A stretch of 64,000 nucleotides of DNA from Cohnella baijiui (GTDB taxonomy: Bacteria > Bacillota > Bacilli > Paenibacillales > Paenibacillaceae), in assembly GCF_020731285.1 (NCBI RefSeq), contig NZ_JAJFOW010000014.1, positions 1 to 64,000 on the forward strand, given 5' to 3'. Shown here piece after piece: positions 16,029-23,541 of the stretch; the stretch's first letter is position 1, and every line of letters begins with the position of its first letter. The position numbers and the translations under genes were made by a program. The notes below the pieces were generated by a model. It saw nothing but the letters and a program-made list of their open reading frames with translations. It did no database searches and was not told the origin of the DNA.

Positions 16029-16751
16029 ATGACGAACTGGCCGGCGCCGAGATGGTGCCTGGGAGCGCTCGTCTCCCTCGCTTTGCTGCTCACCCCCGCG
16101 GCGGTCGCCGCCGCCGAATCGATTCCGCAGGACGCACGCGCCGCGCTCAAGCGGCTCGAGCGGATCAGCGGCGCGCCCGTAAAGCTCCGGTGGAACGAGG
16201 AAACGGGCACGCCCGCCCTCGTCGCCGGCGAGCTGTCCGGTCCGTCGAATCATTCGCCCTCCTGGATCGCCTATACCTACTTCGAGCGGACCAAGCGGCT
16301 CTACGGCCTGCGACAGCCCCGCCAGGACCTCGTCGTGACCGGATTCCGGGTGGAGGACGGCGTGTCCCATATCCGGCTGGAGCGGCTCGTCTACCGGACG
16401 CCGGTGTGGGGGGACGGCGTCGAGCTGGAGATCGGTCCGAAGGGCGTCCTCCAACGCGTCGAAGGCGTCATCCACCCCGGCCTCGAGCGCAAGCTGTTCT
16501 ACCGCGCGCAGCATCCGGCGATCGGCGAGCGCCAAGCGGCGGAGCAAGCGGCGGCCGCGACGGGCGAGGCGCCGGCGGACCTCGGCCGCCCGAAGCTGTA
16601 CTACCTGGCGGATCGTCCGGGCACCCCGCTCGTCTACGCCGTTCCCTACGGCGTACGCGCCGACGGTTCGGCCGAAGGCCACGTGCTCGTGCATGCACTA
16701 ACCGGGCGCGCGATCCGGACCGTGCCGGCCTCCGCCGGGCGCGCGGGTTAA
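16029..16751 (+). CDS. secreted stand-alone thermolysin-type propeptide (FTP plus PepSY)
   Basis: A 240-residue exported protein: signal peptide 1-29 (ALVSLALLLTPAAVAAA), then a region of about 45-150 like the fungalysin/thermolysin propeptide domain (SGAPVKLRWNEETGTPALV, RLERLVYRTPVWGDGVEL), then a PepSY-like part (ERQAAEQAAAATG, GTPLVYAVPYGV, EGHVLVHALTGRAIRTVP). It stops where an M4 peptidase domain would begin; no HEXXH region follows. In the family this propeptide is an intramolecular chaperone and inhibitor. Here it is either a free-standing inhibitor or foldase, or the remnant of a protease gene. AAGGAGG lies 11 bases before ATG 16029. The MITE-like element begins 40 bp downstream. Confidence 0.78.
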   Translation: MTNWPAPRWCLGALVSLALLLTPAAVAAAESIPQDARAALKRLERISGAPVKLRWNEETGTPALVAGELSGPSNHSPSWIAYTYFERTKRLYGLRQPRQDLVVTGFRVEDGVSHIRLERLVYRTPVWGDGVELEIGPKGVLQRVEGVIHPGLERKLFYRAQHPAIGERQAAEQAAAATGEAPADLGRPKLYYLADRPGTPLVYAVPYGVRADGSAEGHVLVHALTGRAIRTVPASAGRAG

Positions 16752-16790
16752 GAAAGAAGCGATTGGAAAGAAGCGATAAGGAACAGAAGG

Positions 16791-16973
16791 AATGTATCTC
16801 CCGGAGGAGCGAAGCGTTTGCCTTTTGCCGCCATGAAGTCCCCTTATTACGGGGTTCCCATTTCAAATTTCATGGCGGCATCCCGGGGTCCCCCGCAAAG
16901 TATCAGATACCGCTTCGGAGCGATTCATCACTTTGTGGGGTGGATCAGCAACCGGAGGGTGATACATCCCCCC
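16791..16973. repeat. MITE-like palindromic element, copy 1 (183 bp)
   Basis: About 85-90% identical to 17352-17534 by eye. Imperfect terminal inverted repeats: ATGTATCTCCC on the left, GGTGATACATCCCC on the right. An internal hairpin has arms 16827-16839 and 16867-16879 enclosing a CCCC/GGGG stem with a 7-base loop. Similarity to copy 2 continues a further 23 bp on the right (ATTTCAAATCGCT-CTTCTTTG). No open frame of note. Confidence 0.85.
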
Positions 16974-16996
16974 ATTTCAAATCGCTAAGCTTCTTT

Positions 16997-17320
16997 GGCT
17001 CACCCTAGAAATCGGTGCTTGACCAACGAATGAGCCTCGAACGAGTGACCCGTTTGGAACATGGCTACGGTAACGGTTACCATTGCGCTTAATCGGACAA
17101 AAAAACGGAGGTTTCTTTTTAACGGTTGTATGCGCGCCTATTTGGACGAAACAGCCCCTCTGCCTACGAAAAAACGGGAAATAGGCTCGCCGGCAACCGT
17201 TACATTTTGCAAACCCCATTTTCAGCCCAAATAGCGTCGCTCACAACCATTAGATTTTGGCACGCTTTTTACGTACTCGTATTTTTTTCTCTGGTCAAGC
17301 ACCGATTTCGGTTTTGAGCC
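16997..17320. repeat. inverted-repeat element between the two MITE-like copies, carrying about 50-bp repeats
   Basis: GGCTCA then GAAATCGGTGCTTGACCA (17008-17025) is mirrored by TGGTCAAGCACCGATTTC (17292-17309) then TGAGCC, an 18-bp perfect inverted repeat inside a longer imperfect one. Inside are forward units beginning AAATAG at 17179 and 17229 (50 bp apart, each with CAACC-TTA-ATTTTG) and an inverted copy at 17121-17143 (AACGGTTG to CTATTT). A perfect GGTAAC/GTTACC palindrome lies at 17069-17081. No gene is supported. Confidence 0.75.
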
Positions 17321-17351
17321 GTCTTTGCCTTTAAAGTTGCGAGAGGAAAAA

Positions 17352-17534
17352 GGGGATGTATCTCCCGGAGGAGCGAAGCGTTAGCCTTTTGCCGCCGTGA
17401 AATCCCCTTTTGACGGGGTTCCCATTTCAGATTTCACGACGGCATCCCGGGGTCCCCGCAAAGTATCAGATACCGCTTCGGAGCAATACATCACTTTGTG
17501 GGGTGGATCAGCAACCGGAGGGAGATACATCCCC
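17352..17534. repeat. MITE-like palindromic element, copy 2 (183 bp)
   Basis: Perfect 15-bp terminal inverted repeats GGGGATGTATCTCCC (17352-17366) and GGGAGATACATCCCC (17520-17534). Internal stem arms 17391-17403 and 17431-17443, with CCCC (17404-17407) pairing GGGG (17415-17418). Relative to copy 1, one stem pair has changed A-T to G-C and another G-T to A-T, keeping the stem. It lies 33 bp from the stop of the ArsB/NhaD-type gene. Confidence 0.85.
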
Positions 17535-17567
17535 GTAAAAATTTCAAATCGCTTATGTTTCTTTGCA

Positions 17568-18848
17568 TTACATCAAGTATCTCAAATAAACATAGCCGCT
17601 CGCGATGACGACGGACAGCAGCATCAGCGGAAAGCCGATCTTCAGGAATGACACGAAGCGGATCGGATACCCTTCCTTGCCGGACAGCCCCGCCGCGATC
17701 AGATTCGCGCTCGCGCCGATGAGCGAGCCGTTGCCGCCGAGGCAGGCGCCGAGCGCGAGGCTCCACCAGAGCGGCTCCAAGTTGGTGACGCCCATGTTGC
17801 CCATCTCCTGGATCATCGGGATCATCGTGGCGACGAACGGGATATTGTCCAGGAAGGCGGAGGCGATCGCGCTCAGCCACAGGATCAGCATCGACGTGGC
17901 GACCGGATCGCCGCCGGTCCATTCGATCGCCTTGGCCGCGAGCTCCGCAATGACGCCGGTCTCGACCAGCCCCGAGACGAGGACGAACAGGCCGACGAAG
18001 AAGAAGATCGTCGTCCATTCGACCTTGGTGAGCGCGGATTCCATCGCGTGCTCGCCGGTCAGCAGGAGCAGCAGGAACGCGCCGGCGAGCGCGACCGTCG
18101 CGGACTCCAGATGCAGCGCCTGGTGAAGGAAAAATCCGATGATCGTCAGCCCCAGGATAGACAGGCTCTTGATCAGCAGCTTGCGGTCAGTAATCAACTG
18201 CCGTTCGTCCATTTCCATGATGCCGCGCGTCAGCTCCGGCGTCGTCCGGATCTGTCTGCGGAACAGCAGCGCGAACAGCGGCAGATAGACCAGCATGATA
18301 AGCGCCGCGACCGGAGCCAGATTCGCGATAAACGACATGAATGTCAGCTCGGGGACGGCGCTGCCGATCATGATGTTCGGCGGGTCTCCGATCAGCGTCG
18401 CCGTGCCCCCGACGTTCGAGGAGATAATCTGGGCGATCAGGAAAGGAACGGGATTGACGCGCAGCTGCCGCGTAATGCTGAAGGTGACCGGCACCATCAG
18501 CAGAATCGTCGTGACGTTGTCGAGGAACGCCGAACCGATCGCGGTGATGACGCTGAGGGCGAGCAGGATGAAGACGGGGTTCCCTTTCGCTTTTTTGGCC
18601 GCCCAGATCGCCATATAACGGAACAAGCCCGTCTCGGCGGTAATATTGACGATGATCATCATCCCGATGAGCAGACCCAGCGTATTGAAGTCGATGTGAT
18701 GGATCGCCGTCTCCTGCCCGACGATGCCGAGCGCCACCATCAGCACGCCGCCGATCATGGCGACGATCGTCCGGTGGATCTTCTCGGAGATGATGAGCGC
18801 GTAGATGATAAGGAAAATCGCAATAGCCAAAATCGCTTGCTGTTCCAT
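17568..18848 (-). CDS. ArsB/NhaD-family ion transporter
   Basis: A 426-residue permease with about 11-12 membrane segments, from ATG 18848 with GGGAGGT five bases upstream. Two internal repeats carry the family's helix-break signatures: SAFLDNVTTILLMVPVTFS with GGTATLIGDPPNIMIGS in the first, and SAFLDNIPFVATMIPMI with GGNGSLIGASANLIAAG in the second. The family (ion transporter superfamily) includes Na+/H+ antiporters (NhaD), arsenite pumps (ArsB) and citrate or anion carriers; the sequence does not fix the ion. It has its own promoter and a long leader with terminator hairpins, suggesting regulated expression. Confidence 0.88.
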   Translation of the reverse strand: MEQQAILAIAIFLIIYALIISEKIHRTIVAMIGGVLMVALGIVGQETAIHHIDFNTLGLLIGMMIIVNITAETGLFRYMAIWAAKKAKGNPVFILLALSVITAIGSAFLDNVTTILLMVPVTFSITRQLRVNPVPFLIAQIISSNVGGTATLIGDPPNIMIGSAVPELTFMSFIANLAPVAALIMLVYLPLFALLFRRQIRTTPELTRGIMEMDERQLITDRKLLIKSLSILGLTIIGFFLHQALHLESATVALAGAFLLLLLTGEHAMESALTKVEWTTIFFFVGLFVLVSGLVETGVIAELAAKAIEWTGGDPVATSMLILWLSAIASAFLDNIPFVATMIPMIQEMGNMGVTNLEPLWWSLALGACLGGNGSLIGASANLIAAGLSGKEGYPIRFVSFLKIGFPLMLLSVVIASGYVYLRYLM

Positions 18849-18860
18849 GATGACCTCCCG

Positions 18861-18892
18861 AAAAATGAAAATGGCCTCCGCGTCCGGAGGCC
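18861..18892 (-). terminator. second hairpin in the transporter leader
   Basis: GGCCTCCG (18873-18880) pairs with CGGAGGCC (18885-18892). On the minus strand it is followed by ATTTTCATTTTT, 13 bases before the transporter start codon region. It acts either as a tandem terminator or as the expression platform of a leader regulator. Confidence 0.6.
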
Positions 18893-18902
18893 CTCGCATG
18901 CC

Positions 18903-18942
18903 TAAAAAAGGCAAAGAGGAGCCTGTCATTGACAGGCTCCTC
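18903..18942 (-). terminator. strong intrinsic terminator downstream of the helicase gene
   Basis: GAGGAGCCTGTC (18916-18927) and GACAGGCTCCTC (18931-18942) are perfect 12-bp arms with a 3-base loop. On the minus strand TTTGCC and a run of six T (18908-18903) follow. It lies downstream of the transporter's own promoter, so it would also stop that transcript. Confidence 0.85.
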
Positions 18943-18985
18943 CAGTAACGCTGCGTTTATTCGTTTGTTGGATCGATCTGAACAA

Positions 18986-19014
18986 ATTGTACCGGACCGC
19001 AGCGCCGTTGTAAA
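18986..19014 (-). promoter_or_regulatory. sigma-A promoter of the ArsB/NhaD-type gene
   Basis: On the minus strand TTTACA (19014-19009), a 17-bp spacer and TACAAT (18991-18986). Predicted transcription start near 18979, leaving a leader of about 130 bases that contains both hairpins above before ATG 18848. Confidence 0.75.
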
Positions 19015-19065
19015 GATTTTTCGATCGGGCCGTTCCCTCTTTCCGGACACGGTCCCGGCCGCTCC

Positions 19066-21306
19066 TTATACCGGCTCGAGCAGTCCCTGCTCCGCGCAAG
19101 CCTGCACCGACAGCCGCTTTTCCCCGGTCGCGAACCGGATGCGGATGCGTTCTTCGTCGCGATCCACGACCTCTCCGTCTCCGAACGTCCGGTGCCGGAC
19201 GAGACTGCCCGCCCGGATCGACGGCGCGAGGCTGGGGGCCGCTTTTTTTGCCGGCTGCGGAACGGCGCGTCCGGCGCCGGCTTGCGTTCGCGGGCTCCCG
19301 GCTGGCGACGGCTCGGCGCCCCGCACCGCCGTCATGAACCGCGACTCCCGTACGAGCGCGCCATCCTTGCGCTTGTACGACAGCAGCGTGAGGCGGCTGC
19401 GCGCCCGCGTCATCCCGACGTAGAACAGGCGGACCGCCTCTTCCATGTCGGCAGGCTCGTCCCGCTCGTCCTTTTTGATGTCTTCCTGCGAAGGAATGAT
19501 CCCTTCGATGAGGTCGATCATGTACACCTCGTCGAATTCGAGCCCCTTGGCGCTGTGGAACGTGGAGAAGGTCACGGCCCCTTCCCGCTTGGAACGGTAG
19601 CGGGACGCCTTCATGATTTCCTCGAGGTACTTGAGCCGCCCTGCGAAGTCGGTCATCGTCTCGAGCGTATCCGCGATATCCTCCAGCGTATTCAGGACGC
19701 CGACGAGCGTTTCCAGCCGGAATCCGAACCGCTCGCACAGCCGCTCGAGCGCCCGCTCGTATCCGAGCTGCCAACGGATCGTGCGGATCGCCTGGCGCGG
19801 AGGCAGCTCCTTCATCCGCTCGAACGTCGTTTTGACTTCCTGGATCAGCTTCACCTGGTAGTCCCGCAGCGGCACGTGCGCGAGGAGGTTGTCGAACACC
19901 GAAGCCTGGTTGTCGATCCGCTTGAGCGCTGCCATCTGGTGTTTGGTAATGTAGCCGTTCAGCTTGGCGTGGATGCGCTCGAGCAGGTCCGGCCGCTTGT
20001 CCGTATAGGCCATGCGCATGAAGTTCAGCACGTCCTCCACGACCCAATGGGCGAAAAAGCGATGATCCCCGTCCTTCATGTAGAACGGGATGCCCGCCCG
20101 GTCGAACTCGTTCAGGATGACGATGGACGACGCGTGATTGCGGTACAGGATCGCCGCCGCTCCGGGATCGGACAAAGCCGCGATCCGACGGGCCAGGTGC
20201 TTGGCCTGCTCCTTGAAGTCGGGCAGGCAGCGCTTCTCGATGGCCGCGCCTGCCGGATTGTTCGTGCGCATCTCCTTCGGATATCGATTCCGGTTCCGCT
20301 TGATGAACTGGTTCGCCGCCCCTACAATCTCCCGAGTGGAACGGTAATTCTGCTCCATGAGGAGGACATCCGCCCCGGGGTACGCTTGCTTGAAGTCAAG
20401 CAAATACCGCGGCTCGGCGCCGCGCCAGCCGTAGATGCTCTGATCGTCGTCCGCGACGACGCACAGATTGCCGTGCGACCGGACGAGCTTGTCCAGGATG
20501 GCGAACTGGACAAGAGACGTATCCTGGCTCTCGTCCGCGAGCACGTAGTCGTATCGGCGCTGGTACCGCCTGAGCAGGTCCGCGTCCCGCTCCAGCGCGT
20601 CGTTGCAAATCGTGAGCATGTCGTCGAAGTCAACAAGGAGACGGTCGCTCCCCGTTCGCTTGTACTGCTCGTAGGCCTGCAGAATCCGGTCGGCGTCGCG
20701 CACGTCGCACGGCACGTCCGCCCAGCCGGCGGGCGGAACCATTTTGTTTTTCACGTAGCTGATATAGGTCAGCAGCACCTCCATCTGATCGTCCGTGATC
20801 GTCTCTCCCTTGACCGTCCGATACAGATGGCGCAGGATAAACTTCTTGTGCGGCACGGGCACGTCGGGGTCCGGACTCTGACCGGCCTGCGGGAGGGCTC
20901 CCCCCTCCTCCGCTTCCTCCTCCCGCTCGATATCCCCTTCGATGAGCCGGTAGGCGATGCCCGCCCGGCGATAATGCTCCCGCACCACCTCGAAGGCAAA
21001 GCTGTGTATGGTGGAAAAGCCCACCCGTGCTTCCGCCTGTGCCGGGAACAGCCGCGCAAAGCGCTCCTTCATGTCCCGGGCGGCGGCGCGGCTGAACGTA
21101 ACGGCCTTGATCCGGGGCGGGAGCACGCCGAGCTCCTCGATCAGGTAGCCGATGCGCATCATCAGGGTCGTCGTCTTGCCCGACCCCGGCGATGCGAGCA
21201 GCAAGAGCGGCCCTTCGGTGCGAAGGACCGCCTGCTTTTGCACTTCGTTAAGCGACACGCCGACTTCTTGCCGTTTGCGTAACCAAAATCTCTCGATCGC
21301 GTTCAT
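19066..21306 (-). CDS. UvrD/Rep-type superfamily 1 DNA helicase
   Basis: A 746-residue ATP-dependent 3'-5' helicase. Q motif around LNEVQKQAV, Walker A GSGKT at 41-45, motif II in YVLADESQDTS, motif III VVADDDQSIYGWRGA, motif IV EQNYRSTREI, and C-terminal motifs V-VI in STFHSAKGLEFDEVYMIDL and LFYVGMTRAR. The last 55 residues after an Ala/Pro linker (VRHRTFGDGEVVDRDEERI) resemble the PcrA/UvrD C-terminal Tudor-like domain that binds RNA polymerase. Residues 129-150 are a long acidic/Pro insert. It starts 12 bases after the upstream MFS stop without a good ribosome site, so the two are coupled. The role is probably repair or removal of blocked complexes; this may be a second, PcrA-like paralogue. 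Confidence 0.92.
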   Translation of the reverse strand: MNAIERFWLRKRQEVGVSLNEVQKQAVLRTEGPLLLLASPGSGKTTTLMMRIGYLIEELGVLPPRIKAVTFSRAAARDMKERFARLFPAQAEARVGFSTIHSFAFEVVREHYRRAGIAYRLIEGDIEREEEAEEGGALPQAGQSPDPDVPVPHKKFILRHLYRTVKGETITDDQMEVLLTYISYVKNKMVPPAGWADVPCDVRDADRILQAYEQYKRTGSDRLLVDFDDMLTICNDALERDADLLRRYQRRYDYVLADESQDTSLVQFAILDKLVRSHGNLCVVADDDQSIYGWRGAEPRYLLDFKQAYPGADVLLMEQNYRSTREIVGAANQFIKRNRNRYPKEMRTNNPAGAAIEKRCLPDFKEQAKHLARRIAALSDPGAAAILYRNHASSIVILNEFDRAGIPFYMKDGDHRFFAHWVVEDVLNFMRMAYTDKRPDLLERIHAKLNGYITKHQMAALKRIDNQASVFDNLLAHVPLRDYQVKLIQEVKTTFERMKELPPRQAIRTIRWQLGYERALERLCERFGFRLETLVGVLNTLEDIADTLETMTDFAGRLKYLEEIMKASRYRSKREGAVTFSTFHSAKGLEFDEVYMIDLIEGIIPSQEDIKKDERDEPADMEEAVRLFYVGMTRARSRLTLLSYKRKDGALVRESRFMTAVRGAEPSPAGSPRTQAGAGRAVPQPAKKAAPSLAPSIRAGSLVRHRTFGDGEVVDRDEERIRIRFATGEKRLSVQACAEQGLLEPV

Positions 21307-21318
21307 CCGACCATTATA

Positions 21319-22551
21319 TCACGGAGCGGGCGCCCGGGAGAACGCCTGATCGCGTCCTCGGCCGAGAAAGCGGCGATCGCCCGACCCGTAAAAGACGGAA
21401 GAACAAAGCAGGATGACCGCGATGAGGCTGAAGGCGATGCCCCCGGTCGTCCGGTCGAGCAGCCAGCCGCCGAGCATCGGTCCCATGAACTGGCCGAGGT
21501 TGCCGAACGTCTGGGCGCCGAAGTACGCCCCCCGGAGGTTGTCGGGAGCGAGCCTGTCCAGCAGCAGGTTGCCGGCCGGGTAGTTCAGAATTTCCCCGAT
21601 CGTGAAGACGATCATCGAGACGAAGAGCAGCGGGACGTTCGGCGACAGGCCGAAGCCGACGAGACCGATCGCGAACAAGACGTTGCCCGCATGGATGGAG
21701 ACGATCGGACGGCGTTTCTCGGCCAGCTTGGATAGCGGCAGCTGCAGCAGAATGACGGTGAGGGCGTTGGCGGTCATAAGCCACCCGAACACCTTCACGC
21801 CCTGCGCGAAGTTCGACTCCAGGTGCTGCGAGAGGGTGACCGTCTCCTGGCTGTAGCCAATTCCCACGAGAATCGCGCCGGCGATGTACATCTGCAGCAC
21901 GCGGTCGCGGCGGAAGGCGTGCAGGGCCGACCCGATCGTGATTTTCTCCTTCTTCGTCCCTTCGATGTCCTTGATGCCGAAGGCGTTCATCATGGAGAAC
22001 AGGATGATGCCGTACAGCAGGTAGATGAGGCCGGTGACGAGGAAGGGAAGCGCGCCGCTGCCGACGCCGAGCCAGACGCCGATCAGCGGTCCGACGGAGA
22101 CGCCGACGTTGCCCATGAGATAACGCATCGAGAACACCCTGAACCGGCGTTCGGGCTCCGTGAGGTCCGCCATGAGCACCTGGGCGACAGGTTCGAACCA
22201 GGAGCGGCAGAGGCCGTTCAGCAGGCTGAGGAGAAGGAGCAGCGCCGGCTGCGTCGTGAGCGAAAATCCGACGAATACGGCGCTCCAGGCGAACAGCGAG
22301 ATGAACATGATGATCCTGCGGCTGTACCTGTCCGACAGCGCGCCGCCGACGAACCCGCCGAACGTGGCGGCGAGCGCCCCCGCGCCCGCGACGAAGCCGA
22401 TCATGGCCGCGCTCATATCGGTATGCTTGGCGAGATAGAGGGCGAGGAAGGGCATGCTCATCGACGTGGCGATGCGGGAAATCATCTGGCCGACGAGCAG
22501 CGACAGGACGATCGGATGATAGGAACGCAGAAAGAGCTGAATGCGATTCAT
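21319..22551 (-). CDS. MFS transporter, MdtH-like
   Basis: A 410-residue, 12-segment major facilitator protein. Motif A is seen as GGALSDRYSRRIIMF. MADLTEPERRFRVFSMRYL and NVGVSVGPLIGVWLG are typical of MdtH/YfcJ-type proton-coupled exporters, as is the second-half EILNYPAGNLLLDRLAPDNLRG. Start at ATG 22551; no strong ribosome site is visible. The helicase gene follows in the same transcription unit. Substrate unknown. Confidence 0.88.
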   Translation of the reverse strand: MNRIQLFLRSYHPIVLSLLVGQMISRIATSMSMPFLALYLAKHTDMSAAMIGFVAGAGALAATFGGFVGGALSDRYSRRIIMFISLFAWSAVFVGFSLTTQPALLLLLSLLNGLCRSWFEPVAQVLMADLTEPERRFRVFSMRYLMGNVGVSVGPLIGVWLGVGSGALPFLVTGLIYLLYGIILFSMMNAFGIKDIEGTKKEKITIGSALHAFRRDRVLQMYIAGAILVGIGYSQETVTLSQHLESNFAQGVKVFGWLMTANALTVILLQLPLSKLAEKRRPIVSIHAGNVLFAIGLVGFGLSPNVPLLFVSMIVFTIGEILNYPAGNLLLDRLAPDNLRGAYFGAQTFGNLGQFMGPMLGGWLLDRTTGGIAFSLIAVILLCSSVFYGSGDRRFLGRGRDQAFSRAPAP

Positions 22552-22605
22552 GACGGAACACCGCGCTTTGCAGGAATTGAGCCCAAAATGCGACTACCGT
22601 CTATC

Positions 22606-22633
22606 ATAATAGATCGTTACGGCTTTGCACCAA
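22606..22633 (-). promoter_or_regulatory. candidate promoter of the MFS/helicase operon
   Basis: On the minus strand TTGGTG (22633-22628), 16-bp spacer, TATTAT (22611-22606), about 55 bases before ATG 22551. Moderate match only. Confidence 0.45.
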
Positions 22634-22800
22634 TAAAAAAACGATCAATTGTTTGCACTTTGCCGAGCGATCGCCCGCGATTCCTTCGAAAAGTCCTTCC
22701 CACGCCCGCATTCCTAGATTTACTAGCCTCCCCTTCGTGCAACATTCCCGCAGCGCGTTCCGTTACAGACTACGACACGTCCATGACGAAAGGAGCTGCC

Positions 22801-23286
22801 ATGATGAACAATACCCGCGCGGTCGGGGTTGTCCTCCTGCTGCTGATAACCCTTCTTGGCGCCTGCGGCGGCAAGGACGCATCCTCTGCGGTCCCGCCGA
22901 GCTCCGGCCAAATGGCGGATAAGCTCGTCCAACAAATGCAGCAGACGAAGTTCGCGAGCCTGGACGGCAAGATGATAAAGATGATGTATCACCTCGATCC
23001 CGCCGTGCTGGAAGACTATGCGGTCCGTACTCCGCTGCTGAACGTCCGGACGGACGAGATCGCGATCCTGAAAGTGAAGGATGCCGCCGATCTGAACGCG
23101 GTCGAGACGGCCGTCCGGGAGCGTGCGGCGGACGTGCAGCGGCAGTACGAGTCGTACGAAAAGGCCCAATACGAGAAGGCCGTGCGCTACAAGATCGTCA
23201 CCCGGGACCGTTATGTTCTGTTTGTGATCTCCGACCGAGCGGATCAACTTCTGCAGACGTACGATTCCTTTTTCGCCTCGAAATAG
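22801..23286 (+). CDS. DUF4358 family lipoprotein
   Basis: A 161-residue lipoprotein: MMNNTRAVGVV, hydrophobic core, lipobox LGAC near residue 22. The mature domain (35-160) has the DUF4358 pattern: early LV-QM, central MYHLDPAVLEDYAVRTP, then DEIAILKVKD and a C-terminal RYVLFVISDRADQLLQTYDSF. AAAGGAG precedes ATG 22801. It faces the end of the ger operon with a 10-bp gap. Function not established; such lipoproteins are frequent in spore formers. Confidence 0.8.
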   Translation: MMNNTRAVGVVLLLLITLLGACGGKDASSAVPPSSGQMADKLVQQMQQTKFASLDGKMIKMMYHLDPAVLEDYAVRTPLLNVRTDEIAILKVKDAADLNAVETAVRERAADVQRQYESYEKAQYEKAVRYKIVTRDRYVLFVISDRADQLLQTYDSFFASK

Positions 23287-23296
23287 CCGCTACCTG

Positions 23297-23494
23297 CTAC
23301 GTGAACCATTGCCCGACCCAGATCGCGAGGCCGATCGCGACGTTGAGCCATCCAATCCCCCTGCTCACGGCCGCTTCTTTCTTCATCTTCTTCGACCGAA
23401 AGATCGCGGCTTCGAGATGAAGGAGGAGATAACCGGTGATGAGCCAGATGGGGATCGAAAAGGTAAAAAACGTGTTGCTGTATTCGCCGCCCAC
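23297..23494 (-). CDS. small two-helix membrane protein, CLC_0170-like, end of ger operon 1
   Basis: A 65-residue protein from GTG 23494, with AGGAGGGGG just upstream. Two hydrophobic helices (IPIWLITGYLLLHLEAAIF and IGWLNVAIGLAIWVGQW) are separated by a basic loop KKMKKEAA. Size, topology and the GWLN-x-GL end resemble the CLC_0170 family found beside GerA-type receptor genes. It follows gerC by 47 bp. A role as an accessory receptor subunit is inferred from location. Confidence 0.65.
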   Translation of the reverse strand: MGGEYSNTFFTFSIPIWLITGYLLLHLEAAIFRSKKMKKEAAVSRGIGWLNVAIGLAIWVGQWFT

Positions 23495-23541
23495 CGATCC
23501 CCCTCCTTTCCTCGACTGTGCCGGCGTCACGGAAGCCCGGA

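Noticed and set aside
19192..21282. 696-residue plus-strand open frame
   Set aside because: Antisense shadow of the UvrD-like helicase, which has all its motifs.
21301..21341. Leaderless transcript of the helicase gene from TATAAT at 21313-21318
   Set aside because: The -10 box is good but there is no -35 box, and the gene follows the MFS stop by only 12 bases, so operon transcription is simpler.
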